Part shown: positions 47,129-55,667 of the stretch, piece by piece | Layout of the letters: each line of letters starts with the position of its first letter | Numbering within the stretch: the first letter of the stretch is position 1 | Assembly (NCBI RefSeq): GCF_000474945.1 | Contig: NZ_KI440838.1 | Coordinates: 35,082 to 99,081 of the forward strand | Direction: 5' to 3' | DNA from: Solimonas soli DSM 21787 | Lineage (GTDB): Bacteria > Pseudomonadota > Gammaproteobacteria > Nevskiales > Nevskiaceae | Length of the DNA: 64,000 bases | Made by a program: the position numbers and the translations under genes | The notes under the pieces: model-generated | What the model was told of the DNA's origin: nothing | The model's input: only the letters and a program-made list of their open reading frames with translations | Databases searched by the model: none

Positions 47129-47812
47129 TCAGTCACGGTCGAGTGCCTGCAGGCGCGCGGCGAGCAGCGCCGGAAAACGTCCGTACCAGGTCGCGTTGAG
47201 CGGCGAGGGATGCGGCAGCGGATGCAGGGTGATGTCGCGCGCGTGGCCGGCGCGGCTGCGCACGCTGACCGGCAGCGATCGCTCGTAGCGGTCCTCGCGC
47301 GCCCAGAACGCTTCGAGCGCCTGCGTCACGCCGCGTTCCTGGTTGAGGCCGAACCAGAAGAAGGCCTCGCGGCCGAGCACGATCAGGTCCGTGCCCCGCC
47401 AGTCGTCGACCAGCACCTGCGCCATCAGCGGCTGGAAGCGCTTCTTCACGGACGTCGACCACGCCTTGTTGCCGACCGGCTTGTACGGCACGGTGTTGGC
47501 CCAGAAGTAATGGCGGCCGATTTCCTTCGAGGCGGCGAAGTCCGGCAGGGCCTGGCCGTGGCGGTGCAGGTAGAGTGCGCGCCGCACGAGCTGGCCGCCC
47601 GCGCCGATGAAGGGTTCGAGGTGCTGCACCTCGTCGCGGCCGGGGTCGCGGCCGAAAAAGCCGAGCCGCGCCCGCCGATCGCCGTGCGCGACGATCGGCT
47701 CGAGCGGATCACGCCCGTATTGCGCGTAGACCTCCTTGTCGATGCCGGCGATGTCGGCGGCGATCGCGCGAAAGGCCTGGCGCTGCACGGTGCTGAGGAC
47801 GGTGTCGGTCAT
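47129..47812 (-). CDS. Uracil-DNA glycosylase superfamily protein
   Basis: A 227-residue UDG-superfamily protein. LGFFGRDPGRDEVQH near 50-64 is motif A (GxDPG type), NTVPYKPVGNKAW follows, LIVLGREAFFWFGL is the core strand, and HPSPLNATWY near 200 is the DNA-intercalation motif. The exact base preference is unknown, and the class is not one of the main UDG/MUG families. Transcribed away from the neighbouring unknown gene. Confidence 0.85.
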   Translation of the reverse strand: MTDTVLSTVQRQAFRAIAADIAGIDKEVYAQYGRDPLEPIVAHGDRRARLGFFGRDPGRDEVQHLEPFIGAGGQLVRRALYLHRHGQALPDFAASKEIGRHYFWANTVPYKPVGNKAWSTSVKKRFQPLMAQVLVDDWRGTDLIVLGREAFFWFGLNQERGVTQALEAFWAREDRYERSLPVSVRSRAGHARDITLHPLPHPSPLNATWYGRFPALLAARLQALDRD

Positions 47813-47840
47813 GGAACTCGGAGGATCGGGAAGGCGCTTT

Positions 47841-47846
47841 TACAAT
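47841..47846 (+). promoter_or_regulatory. Putative -10 box of the gene at 47878
   Basis: TACAAT, about 32 bases upstream of the start codon. No fitting -35 is seen. Confidence 0.35.
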
Positions 47847-47877
47847 AGCCGGGCATGATGCCTGCAGTCGCAGCCGG

Positions 47878-48504
47878 ATGGCGGAGGACGATGTGGAAGA
47901 CTGGGTGAACCGCGCCCTCGAACGCTGGCCGAACGTGCCGGCCCTGTACGGCTGGCTCGCGCTCGACCGGCGCGGCCGCTGGCTGATCCGCGGCGAAGTC
48001 ATCACGCGACCGCAGATCATCGACACCATCAACCGCAATTATGCCGGCGACGAGCACGGCCGCTGGTATTTCCAGAACGGGCCGCAGCGCGGCTACCTGC
48101 GCCTGGAAGTGGCGCCCTACATCCTGCGCGTCGGCGCCGACGGGCAGTCGCTCGAAACGCACACCGGCCTGCGCATCGAGCGTCCGACGCAGGCGCTGCT
48201 CGACGAGGAAGGCTCGCTGCTGGTCGTCAGCGAGCACGGGCCCGGCCAGCTCGCCGACCACGAGCTCGACTGGGCGCTGGCACGCCTGCGCGCCGGCGAG
48301 GCGGCGCTCGACGACGCCAGCCTCGCCGACGCGCTGGCGCGGCCGTCGGACACGCATTGCGGCCTTCGCCTGCAGCTCGGCGCGCACACGCTCGACGTGC
48401 GCCGCCTCGATCGCGAACGCATTCCCGGCACCCTCGGCTACACGCTCGACCCGCAACCGCGCGAAGGCGAGCACGCGGTGGTGGGCGGCGACGACGCGCT
48501 CTGA
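47878..48504 (+). CDS. Conserved proteobacterial protein of unknown function
   Basis: A 208-residue cytoplasmic protein. WPNVPALYGWLALDRRGRWL near 17-36, NRNYAGDEHGRWYFQNGPQR (about 53-72) and the LDEEGSLLVVSEHGPGQLAD stretch recall a conserved family of proteobacterial proteins (a DUF2946-like entry), for which no function is known. Divergent from the UDG-like gene and convergent with the BNR-type lipoprotein, ending seven bases from its stop. Confidence 0.75.
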   Translation: MAEDDVEDWVNRALERWPNVPALYGWLALDRRGRWLIRGEVITRPQIIDTINRNYAGDEHGRWYFQNGPQRGYLRLEVAPYILRVGADGQSLETHTGLRIERPTQALLDEEGSLLVVSEHGPGQLADHELDWALARLRAGEAALDDASLADALARPSDTHCGLRLQLGAHTLDVRRLDRERIPGTLGYTLDPQPREGEHAVVGGDDAL

Positions 48505-48510
48505 GCGCGT

Positions 48511-50115
48511 CTACTGCGGGCTGGCCTTGCTGCCGAGTTGCTTGCGCAGCACGGCGTAGTCGATGCTGCTCAGCTCGCGTTTCCAGGTGGCGCCTTCGTC
48601 CGTCGAGGATTCGATGGTTTCGACACCGAGCGCACCGCCGTTGACGGCCAGCAGCAGCTCGGGGAAGAGCCACAGACGATCGGAAAGACGGCCCTGGTCA
48701 GAGGTTTTCGTCCAGGCCTGGCCGTCCTTGCTGGCGTAAATGCCGGGATCGCCGAACACGCCGCCGGCTTCGAGAATGGTGCCCGACGGCAACACGATCG
48801 GCGGTGCCGCTTTCACCTTGTACGGCGAGTGCGTCTCGCTCCACGTCTGGCCACAGTCTCGGGAAACGTGCGTGCTGGCGAAGATGCCCGCGAAGCCGGC
48901 GTTGGTGCCGGTCAACACGCCCAGGATTCCTTCCGGCGAGGCGGACAGGGCGATCAGCCGACGCTGATCCGGGACTCCACCCTTGCGCCATTGCGCGCTC
49001 GCGTAGTCGTAGCAGGAGACGGTCTTGCTGGCGGTCGACGCATAGCCGACCCCGCCCGGATAGGCCCAGGCCCAAACGCCGCGCGCGCCGCTCCAGACAC
49101 TGGTCTCGATGCTGTCGCGCACCAAGGCCTGCCAGTTGCCGTTGTCCAGCGTGCTGGACCAGTACAGTCCGGCGGCCTTGGCCTGCTGCACGCCGACGAC
49201 CCACGTTTTCGCATCCGGCGAGGCGTTGATGAAGAAGATGCTGCCGCCGGGCAAGTTTCCGCGGTTCAGTGCCGCGATCGTCTTCTCGCCGTCGGCGGCG
49301 AACAGCGTGCCCATGTCGCCGCCGGCGACGATACGGTACGCGCCGCCGCCGGCGACGGTCGTCGCCGTAATCGCCTCGAGGTCGCCCGTGCGTCCCGCGA
49401 CGTGCCAGCGGCCGGTGGAATCGCGACGGATCAGCGTGCCCATGCGCGTGCCGCCCACGATCTGCCCGTCACTCATGCGCGAAAAGCCGGTGGCGCCGAT
49501 CGGATGCACCAGCGCGAACAACTCGGCAATGTCCTTCTCGTTCTTGGCAACGTCCCATGTCCGCGCCGGACCGCGCTCATACAGCGCCGCGTAGTCGGAT
49601 GCGTACTGGCGAATCAGTGCCTCGTTGCTGGTGATCCTTGCGCTGCGGCCGAGCAGCACGTTGAAGTTGGCGGCGGTCAGCACCACGCGGCCGAGATCGG
49701 TGACCTTGCCGGTCTCGACCGTGAACGAGCCGACGAGCGCGACGTTGCTGTCCTTGAACTCGATGTACCTGTTTGTGCCGAAGTCGACGAGCTGCTTGAT
49801 GCGATAGGTGCCGGGCTTGAGGGCGCCGACGAACAGCGAGGTGTCGCGGGACAGGTTGGGCGCGACGTTGCTCAGCACGAAACGCTGATCGAAGCCGGAC
49901 TGGCGCGCGCCGTCGTCCTGCAGGCGCGTCAGCTGCATCTGGTCGAACTGCCCGACTTCGCCGGTGTTCAGCGTCAGCGACAGCACGACGCTGCCGCTCT
50001 CCGGCGAGGGCTGGTCCTTCACCGGATCGCGTGCGTATTCGGTGGTGACACAGGCCGACAATGGCAGCGCGCCGACCAGCAGCAGCCAGCGCAGCGCCCG
50101 CATTCTTCTTTGCAT
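48511..50115 (-). CDS. Large lipoprotein with BNR/Asp-box propeller
   Basis: A 534-residue lipoprotein. The signal peptide ends in the lipobox LPLSAC (Cys near 22), so it is lipid-anchored. After a Gly-rich beta domain (about 25-180) come repeated beta-propeller blades with Asp boxes, for example SRDCGQTWSETHS near 420 and SSTDEGATWKREL near 505. Likely a ligand- or glycan-binding or sialidase-like surface protein; no catalytic residues can be named. GGGGGA precedes ATG 50115. Confidence 0.7.
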   Translation of the reverse strand: MQRRMRALRWLLLVGALPLSACVTTEYARDPVKDQPSPESGSVVLSLTLNTGEVGQFDQMQLTRLQDDGARQSGFDQRFVLSNVAPNLSRDTSLFVGALKPGTYRIKQLVDFGTNRYIEFKDSNVALVGSFTVETGKVTDLGRVVLTAANFNVLLGRSARITSNEALIRQYASDYAALYERGPARTWDVAKNEKDIAELFALVHPIGATGFSRMSDGQIVGGTRMGTLIRRDSTGRWHVAGRTGDLEAITATTVAGGGAYRIVAGGDMGTLFAADGEKTIAALNRGNLPGGSIFFINASPDAKTWVVGVQQAKAAGLYWSSTLDNGNWQALVRDSIETSVWSGARGVWAWAYPGGVGYASTASKTVSCYDYASAQWRKGGVPDQRRLIALSASPEGILGVLTGTNAGFAGIFASTHVSRDCGQTWSETHSPYKVKAAPPIVLPSGTILEAGGVFGDPGIYASKDGQAWTKTSDQGRLSDRLWLFPELLLAVNGGALGVETIESSTDEGATWKRELSSIDYAVLRKQLGSKASPQ

Positions 50116-50132
50116 CGCAATCCCCCGATCGG

Positions 50133-50150
50133 CGGAACACCCCCGTTCCG
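50133..50150. promoter_or_regulatory. Small inverted repeat upstream of the lipoprotein gene
   Basis: CGGAAC-ACCCCC-GTTCCG, 18 bases upstream of the start, after a TACGAT -10-like box (50163-50158, minus). Could be an operator or leader hairpin. Confidence 0.3.
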
Positions 50151-50327
50151 TGGTTTCGATCGTAAGCTCATGCCGAGGCTGCGACCGTGAACGAAGTATC
50201 ACGAGACGATGCCATCGCGGCGCCTGCGCGGCGGCGGGTGCAGGATGAGCCTGGCGATGACGCGATTGACGGCGCTGGCGGATGGCTGCCCGTGCGCGAC
50301 GCACGGACGAAACCGGGCGTCGCTGCT

Positions 50328-51932
50328 TCAGCGCGTGCCCGCGCGGCTGCGGTTGGCGGCGTGCGCCGGATCTTCGTGCAGCAGCTTGCGCGTGACGCCG
50401 TTGGTCCAACCGAAGCCGTCCTGCAGCGGGTATTCGCCGCCGCCGCCGCCGCCGCCGCGCGCGCCGTCGGGCGCGTGCCGCAGGGTGTACTTCTCGACCA
50501 GCTTGCTCTCGCGCTCGTAGAGGCTCGACACGGTCTTCAGCCAGCGCGCGGCGATGTCATCGGCGAGCGATGTCTCGCCGTAGCGGCGCAGGCCGTCGAT
50601 CGCCAGCCACTGCAGCGGCGCCCAGCCGTTCGGCTGGTCCCATTGTTCGCCGCTGTCGCGCTCGCTCGTGGCGAGGCCGCCTTCCTGCAGCAGCCGCGCG
50701 CGTATCGCCTGCGCGCTGCGCGCGGCCTGCGCGGCGCCGGCGAAGCCGGCGAACAGCGGTGCGGCGCAGGCGGCGCTGAGGTTTTCGCGGCGCCGGTCGA
50801 GCTGCCAGTCGTAGTCGACGAACGCGCCGGCCGCCTCGTCCCAGAGCCAGCGCGTGAGCGCGTCGCGTCTCGCATCGGCGCGGCGCCGGAAGTCGGTGGC
50901 GGTCGCCGTGTCGCCGCAGCGCTCGCTCAGCGTGGCGATCCGCGTCTCGAGGCCATGCAGGAAGCTGTTGAGGTCGACCGGCAGCAGCGCCGTCGTGCGG
51001 ATGCTGGCAAGCTCGCGCGCATCGCCGAGCCAGCGCGAGCTGAAGTCCCAGCCGCTGGCCGCGCCGGCGCGCAGATCGCGATAGACCTCGTGCGCCGGCC
51101 GCTTGGCGCGGCGCGCCGTCATCACGTCTTCGAGGTGCGATTCCTCGCGCGGCGTGTCGCGCTCGTCCCAGTAGCGGTTGAGCACGCTGCCGTCGTCGAG
51201 CCGCACGCAGTGGCGGCGCGCCTCGCCGCGGCGCAGGCCGTCGGCGCCGTCCATCCAGTAGGCGTGTTCGCGGCGCAGCTGCGGCAGGTAGTCGAGCGCG
51301 CGGCGCACGCCCTTGCGCTCGAACAGCTCGACCATGAGCGCGAACACCGGCGGCTGCGAACGGCTCAGGTAATAGCTGCGGTTGCCGTTCGGCACATGCC
51401 CGTAAGTGTCGATCAGGTAGGCGAAGTTGTCGGCCATCTGGCGCAGCAGCTGCGGCCGGCCGCTCTCGGCGAGGCCGAGCATCGTGAAGTACGAGTCCCA
51501 GTAGTACAGCTCGCGGAAGCGGCCGCCCGGCACCACGTAGCGCTTCGGCAGCGGCAGCAGCGAGGAGCGCGGCGGATGCCCGGCCGGCTCGCGCGTCAGC
51601 ACGTCCCACAGGCCGTCGATGTGTTCGCGCAGCGTCTGCTGCGGGTCCGAGACGTAGTGGCTGGCGGTGACCGCCTCCTCGCGGAAATGGGCGTGCACGA
51701 AAGTCCGCAGCTCGAAGCCGGGCTGCGCGCGCTCGGCGCGATACGCGGCGAGGATGCGCTCCGGCGTCTGGCGCGGCGCGCAGTCGACGAAGGTCTTGCT
51801 GTCGTCGAACACGCGGCTCATCTGCACGTCGACGAACAGCTCCTGGTAGCGGTCAGCCGGCGTCAGCGTGTCGGCGGGCGCGACGTGGGCGACCGTGTCT
51901 TCGCGCGAGGCGACGCGATCGTCGGCGCTCAT
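50328..51932 (-). CDS. treF: Trehalase (GH37), cytoplasmic type
   Basis: A 534-residue GH37 trehalase that splits trehalose into two glucose units. Signature 1, [15 protein letters not shown] (about residues 137-151), and signature 2, [15 protein letters not shown] (about 435), are present, as is the Gly-rich loop [17 protein letters not shown] near 497. No signal peptide, so it should act in the cytoplasm, like TreF, despite the TreA-like motifs. ATG 51932 overlaps the upstream SDR stop by four bases, so the pair is coupled. Confidence 0.93.
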   Translation of the reverse strand: MSADDRVASREDTVAHVAPADTLTPADRYQELFVDVQMSRVFDDSKTFVDCAPRQTPERILAAYRAERAQPGFELRTFVHAHFREEAVTASHYVSDPQQTLREHIDGLWDVLTREPAGHPPRSSLLPLPKRYVVPGGRFRELYYWDSYFTMLGLAESGRPQLLRQMADNFAYLIDTYGHVPNGNRSYYLSRSQPPVFALMVELFERKGVRRALDYLPQLRREHAYWMDGADGLRRGEARRHCVRLDDGSVLNRYWDERDTPREESHLEDVMTARRAKRPAHEVYRDLRAGAASGWDFSSRWLGDARELASIRTTALLPVDLNSFLHGLETRIATLSERCGDTATATDFRRRADARRDALTRWLWDEAAGAFVDYDWQLDRRRENLSAACAAPLFAGFAGAAQAARSAQAIRARLLQEGGLATSERDSGEQWDQPNGWAPLQWLAIDGLRRYGETSLADDIAARWLKTVSSLYERESKLVEKYTLRHAPDGARGGGGGGGEYPLQDGFGWTNGVTRKLLHEDPAHAANRSRAGTR

Positions 51933-52696
51933 TGCTCGCTGTAGTTCCACAGCAGGCCGCCGTCGACGACCAGCGTCGTGCCGGTGACGTAGGCGGCGTC
52001 GTCGGAGGCGAGAAAGGCGACGGCGCCGGCGACGTCGTCCGGCTGGCCGAGGCGCTGCAGCGGGATGTTGCCGAGCAGCCGGTGCAGCAGCGCCGGCGCC
52101 TGCAGCAGGCGGCGGTTGATCGGCGTCTCGACGGCGCCCGGCGCGACGTTGTTGACGGTGATGCCGAGCGGCGCCAGCTCGATCGCCAGGTCGCGCATCA
52201 GCATCTTCAGGCCGCCCTTGCTGGCGCAGTAGCTGCTGAAGTGCGGGAACGGCAGCTCTTCGTGCACCGAGCTGATGTTGATGACGCGGCCCGGCCGTTT
52301 CGCCTCGCGCAGCTGGCGGACGACGGCCTGCGTGATGAAGAACGCGCCCTTGAGATTGACGTTCATCACCAGGTCGTAGTCGGCTTCGCTGACGTCCCAG
52401 AACGCGGCGCGGCGTTCGATGCCGGCGTTGTTGACGAGAATGTCCGGTGTGCCGAACGTGCGCGCCGCTTCGTCGACGACGCGCTGGTCGTCGGTGACGC
52501 GGCCGACGTCGCCGGCGATCACGCAGCCGCGCCGGCCGGCGGCCTGCACCGCGGCGAGCGTCGCCTGCGCGCCCGCCGAGTCGAGCCGGTCCTCGACCAC
52601 GACCTCGGCGCCCTCCGCGGCGAGACGGATCGCGATGGCGCGGCCGATGCCTTGCCCTGCGCCGGTGACCAGCGCCACCTTGCCCTGCAGTCTCAT
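51929..52696 (-). CDS. Short-chain dehydrogenase, glucose 1-dehydrogenase-like
   Basis: A 255-residue classical [22 protein letters not shown] near 8-26, NNAG near 89, Ser in [11 protein letters not shown] and YxxxK in [13 protein letters not shown] near 157. The family includes glucose 1-dehydrogenases and 3-oxoacyl-ACP reductases. Coupled to the trehalase gene, so glucose released by trehalase could be its substrate. GAAGGAGCGC sets the start at ATG 52696. Confidence 0.85.
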   Translation of the reverse strand: MRLQGKVALVTGAGQGIGRAIAIRLAAEGAEVVVEDRLDSAGAQATLAAVQAAGRRGCVIAGDVGRVTDDQRVVDEAARTFGTPDILVNNAGIERRAAFWDVSEADYDLVMNVNLKGAFFITQAVVRQLREAKRPGRVINISSVHEELPFPHFSSYCASKGGLKMLMRDLAIELAPLGITVNNVAPGAVETPINRRLLQAPALLHRLLGNIPLQRLGQPDDVAGAVAFLASDDAAYVTGTTLVVDGGLLWNYSEQ

Positions 52697-52737
52697 GCGC
52701 GCTCCTTCGCCGTCGCCGGCCTGCGTTCGCGGGTGAG

Positions 52738-53118
52738 TCATCCGCTTCGAATGCGCACGCTCGCAGATGGTTCCGGACGCGGCGCTGAACGTGGCCGGCC
52801 GGCGCGACGCGGCGACAGGCCCTGGCGGGTTTGCGCGGCCGGCTTCAGCGCCCACTGCCGGCGCGTGTCGATGTCGCGCCGGCAGCCGGCGTCGCCGCGC
52901 ACCTCGCGCACGCGCGACGCCTGTGCGATCAGCCGGCGCGCGCCCTGGTCGCCGCGCAGCTCGGCGAGCACGCGCGTGAACAGCGGCCGGCCGAGCAGGG
53001 CCGGATTGCCGCGCTGTCCGTTGACGACCGGCAGCACGGCCTCGTCGCCGCGGCGGTAGGCGGCGCAGAGGCGACGCAGCAGCGGCGCGCGCAGCGCCGG
53101 CATGTCGGCGTCGGCGCG
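52738..53118 (-). pseudogene. C-terminal remnant of a MocA-like molybdenum cofactor cytidylyltransferase
   Basis: The frame reads ADADMPALRAPLLRRLCAAY, VVNGQRGNPALLGRPLF, AELRGDQGARRLIAQAS, ending in RRDIDTRRQ, the second half of a nucleotidyltransferase of the MocA/MobA group, with the DMP and GDxGAR hallmarks. The N-terminal half, with the nucleotide loop, is absent: the reading frame enters from a fragment of the oxidoreductase large subunit. Such an enzyme would make the cytidine dinucleotide form of the molybdenum cofactor. It ends in an extended Arg/Pro-rich tail. Confidence 0.6.
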
Positions 53119-53476
53119 ATGATCGATTGGCCGACGATGGCGTGCTGCCAGGCGATCGGCCGGTTGCGAGGATCGTCGTCAGGCCGGTGGTCGCGCCTTG
53201 GCCCATCTCGAAATGCATGATGACGAACGTCACCGTGTTGTCGGGCGCGATGCGGATGAAGGCATTCGGCACGAACACGTTCGGCGTCAGCGTGCCGTCG
53301 GCGGCGAAGGCTTTCCTTGCCGGCGGCAGCTGCACCGCGAGCACGAAGCCGGCGGCGAGCTAGGATTTGAGGAAGCCGCGGCGGCTGCAGCCCTGCGGGC
53401 TGTCGGCGGCCGGCGGCGCGGCGTCTTCGGCGGCGAGGAATTCGGCGACCGCGTCGGCATCGAGCATGCGCATCAT
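53113..53476 (-). pseudogene. Wrecked molybdenum hydroxylase large subunit (IorB type)
   Basis: From ATG 53476 (after AAGGAG) the frame gives [19 protein letters not shown] and the Tat motif [10 protein letters not shown], then an in-frame TAG at 53360-53362. Reading on, AAGFVLAVQLPPARKAF, FVPNAFIRIAPDNTVTFVIM and HFEMGQGATTGLTTILA follow, the start of an isoquinoline 1-oxidoreductase beta subunit, which is normally over 700 residues. It is then cut, a middle fragment (NRPIAWQHAIVGQSIIA) is joined in another frame, and the rest passes into the MocA remnant. One nonsense codon plus at least two deletions have destroyed it. Confidence 0.7.
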
Positions 53477-53487
53477 GGTCGTTCTCC

Positions 53488-53947
53488 TTAGGCGCCGAGG
53501 TCGGCCGAGGCGGCGTGGATCGCCGCACGGATGCGCTGGTAGGTGGCGCAGCGGCAGATGTTGCCGGCCATGGCGCCGTCGATGTCGGCATCGCTCGGCT
53601 TGCTGTTGTGCTCGAGCAGCGCGACCGCCGACATGATCTGTCCGGACTGGCAGTAGCCGCACTGCACGACGTCGAGTTCGACCCAGGCTTTCTGCACCGC
53701 CTGCGCGGCCTTCGACTTCAGGCCTTCGATCGTGGTGATGTTCTTGCCCGCCGCGGCGGCGACCGGCAGCGAGCAGGAGCGCATCGGCGCGCCCTCGAAG
53801 TGCACCGTGCAGGGCGCCGCACTGCGCGATGCCGCAGCCGTACTTGGTGCCGGTGAGGCCGAGATCGTCGCGCAGCACCCAGAGCAGCGGCGTCTGCGGA
53901 TCGGCGTCGACCTGACGGGTCTCCCCGTTGACCTTGAAGGTGATCAT
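53488..53947 (-). pseudogene. Frameshifted [2Fe-2S] small subunit (IorA type)
   Basis: ATG 53947 gives [20 protein letters not shown] and [12 protein letters not shown], then the frame shifts; the next frame continues [38 protein letters not shown]. Removing one C from the C-run opposite 53812-53814 restores the expected CGACTVHFEG. All four cluster-binding Cys blocks are otherwise intact. GGGAGAG precedes the start. The protein would carry electrons from the molybdenum subunit encoded just downstream, which is also broken. Confidence 0.75.
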
Positions 53948-54101
53948 GCGGCTCTCCCGTCGTCCTTGCAGGTTGGCTGGTGGCGCCCGGGCCGTCGGGC
54001 AGGCGTCAGGCATAACCATTGCAGTTGCGCGGCGTGCCGGGTCCGCTCGACAGGCCTGCGGTCTCGACCAGGCCGGCCTGCGCTGAACGGCGCGCGCAAA
54101 G

Positions 54102-54133
54102 AAAGAGGGCGCCCGCGGGCGCCCTCTTTTTTT
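54102..54133. terminator. Strong bidirectional intrinsic terminator
   Basis: A perfect 28-base palindrome (AAAGAGGGCGCCCG/CGGGCGCCCTCTTT, 54102-54129) followed by a T-run of seven on the plus strand and CTCTTTCTTTG on the minus strand. It lies just past the Hsp20 stop and separates it from the molybdenum hydroxylase remnant. Confidence 0.85.
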
Positions 54134-54153
54134 GCTGCCGGCCTCGGCGCTGC

Positions 54154-54636
54154 TTACGCGGCGCTCTGCGTCGCGGTCACCGCGGCGTTGGCCGCCGGCC
54201 GCGTCAGCGGCTCGGCGCCGCCGATCGTGATGCGACGCGGCTTGTCGGCCTCCGGCACACGCCGCACGAGGTCGACGCTGAGCAGGCCGTTCTTCAGCGA
54301 GGCGCCACGCACCTCGATGTTGTCGGCCAGACGGAAGGACAGCTTGAACGCGCGCTGCGCGATGCCCTGGTGCAGGTACTGCACGTTTTCGCCGGCGCCT
54401 TCGCGGCGGCCGCTGCTGATGGTCAGCACATCCTTTTCGACCTGGATGTCGATGTCGCCTTCGGCGAGGCCGGCGGCGGCGACGACGATGCGGTAGTCAT
54501 CGGCGCCATGCTTCTCGACGTTGTACGGCGGATACGAGCTGCCCACGTCGTTGCGCAGGGCGGTCTCGAACAGATCGCTGAAGCGGTCGAAGCCGATCGA
54601 GGAGCGGAACAGCGGAGCGAAAGTCAGAGTACTCAT
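54154..54636 (-). CDS. Small heat-shock protein (Hsp20/IbpA family)
   Basis: A 160-residue alpha-crystallin-type chaperone that holds unfolding proteins. The N-terminus ([20 protein letters not shown]) is the IbpA-like one, with [20 protein letters not shown] leading into the core. The alpha-crystallin domain (residues 38-130) ends in [20 protein letters not shown], and the C-terminal extension holds RRITIGG. GGAGG lies nine bases before ATG 54636. A sigma-32-like promoter upstream fits heat induction. Terminator immediately downstream. Confidence 0.94.
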   Translation of the reverse strand: MSTLTFAPLFRSSIGFDRFSDLFETALRNDVGSSYPPYNVEKHGADDYRIVVAAAGLAEGDIDIQVEKDVLTISSGRREGAGENVQYLHQGIAQRAFKLSFRLADNIEVRGASLKNGLLSVDLVRRVPEADKPRRITIGGAEPLTRPAANAAVTATQSAA

Positions 54637-54933
54637 GGTGAACAACCTCCTGAGAGCGTAGTTACGGATTCCGGGGCCCGGACATCGGCACCCCGGTGCT
54701 CCCGAATCTGGGAGCGCGCCGCGGGCTTTCAAGAGGGCGGTTGCGCCGCGCCGCCCCGGGTCTTGCGGCCGGCCGTGGCGCGGGCCGCCGCCGCCCGGCC
54801 GGCCGCGCGTCGCGCGCGACCGCCTCGGCTTCCCCGGCCTTGAGCCCGAGCGCCAGCAGCACGTGCTCGACGCGCGATGCTCGGCCGTCGGCGTCGGCGT
54901 CGGCGCCGCGCCGGCGTTGACGCTGCGCATGCC
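54637..54933. other. Hsp20 upstream region
   Basis: Contains the sigma-32-like promoter (54705-54733), a short 5' UTR of about 62 bases and the hairpin GCTCCC-GAATCT-GGGAGC at 54698-54715, which overlaps the -10 and so is probably DNA symmetry rather than RNA structure. Beyond that the sequence is very Arg/Pro/Ala-coding on all frames and shows no credible gene. Confidence 0.5.
54705..54733 (-). promoter_or_regulatory. Sigma-32-like heat-shock promoter of hsp20
   Basis: On the minus strand CTTGAAA (54733-54727), 14 bases, then CCCAGATT (54712-54705) matches the heat-shock sigma factor pattern CTTGAAA-N11-16-CCCATNT closely. The transcript would begin near 54698, about 62 bases before the start codon. 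Confidence 0.65.
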
Positions 54934-55215
54934 ATGATCCTGCCGAAGGAGCTTCGCCAGGACGTCCTCTATTCCGTCCCGAGCACCGCGGCCGCCCGGT
55001 TCGCCGACATCGGCGACGCCGTCGTTTCGATGTCCGCAAGCCGAATTACTGAGCGCTTCGGCGGCCCGCCAGGCCCCGGCGCGCGGCCGCCGGCCGTCGA
55101 GATCGCCAAGGACGGGCCGCTTCGGGGTCTCGATGCGCGTTTTCACGCCGGCGTCGCCGGCCGACACGCGCTGCGCCGGGAGCTTGGTCGCCGCCCGAGC
55201 GGCGCGGGGCGCTGA
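54934..55215 (+). CDS. Possible small unknown protein
   Basis: A 93-residue frame (MILPKELRQDVLYSVPSTAA...) with GC-rich third positions and normal composition in its first 60 residues. No ribosome binding site or family recognised; the minus strand also stays open here. Convergent with the exported-protein gene, whose stop is next to it. Confidence 0.25.
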   Translation: MILPKELRQDVLYSVPSTAAARFADIGDAVVSMSASRITERFGGPPGPGARPPAVEIAKDGPLRGLDARFHAGVAGRHALRRELGRRPSGAGR

Positions 55216-55536
55216 TCAGCCATCGGCGTGATGCCGGCCGCCGTGAGCTGGCAGGGCTGGGCCGGCGAGGCGGCTGGTGGCGAAGGTGCCGCCGAAGATC
55301 GCCGGGGCCGGACGGCCGGCGGTCTGCGCACCCATGGTCGCGGCGTTCTTGAACTCGCCGTCGAGCACATCGCCGGCATCGCTGACCACGGGGGTCGCGT
55401 TCGGCCTGACGCCGACCATCGACAGCGCCTTGTCGGACTGCAGGGCGCGGCGCAGGTGCGCGGCGCGCGCATCGCCGGCATGCAGGGCCAGCACGGTTCC
55501 CGCCGATGCGATGAGCAAGGCCGTCGTGACTCTCAT
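55216..55536 (-). CDS. Small exported protein of unknown function
   Basis: A 106-residue protein with signal peptide (MRVTTALLIASAGTVLALHAG). The mature part is short, Gly/Ala/Pro-rich, with VGVRPNATPVVSDAGDVL and FKNAATMGAQTAGRPAPA stretches; no motif is known. GGGAGAGGC precedes ATG 55536. Divergent from the GST gene. Confidence 0.5.
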   Translation of the reverse strand: MRVTTALLIASAGTVLALHAGDARAAHLRRALQSDKALSMVGVRPNATPVVSDAGDVLDGEFKNAATMGAQTAGRPAPAIFGGTFATSRLAGPALPAHGGRHHADG

Positions 55537-55667
55537 GGCGCCTCTCCCTGGTCTTTTGCCGTGCGCCACGTGCGGCTTGTCGGCGCTTCTCCCCGCGGCT
55601 ACTTTAGCGCGACTTCCCATACGGCCTACGCGCGCCCCGCGCCGACGCCGCGCCAAGACGCCCGCCG

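Noticed and set aside
50430..50465. GCC/GGC run in the trehalase gene, looking like a simple repeat
   Set aside because: It encodes the conserved glycine-rich loop of GH37 trehalases.
54637..54698. RNA thermometer in the hsp20 leader
   Set aside because: The GGAGG site has no clear complementary strand in the short leader beyond a possible GGTG/CACC pairing, so no ROSE or four-U element can be claimed.
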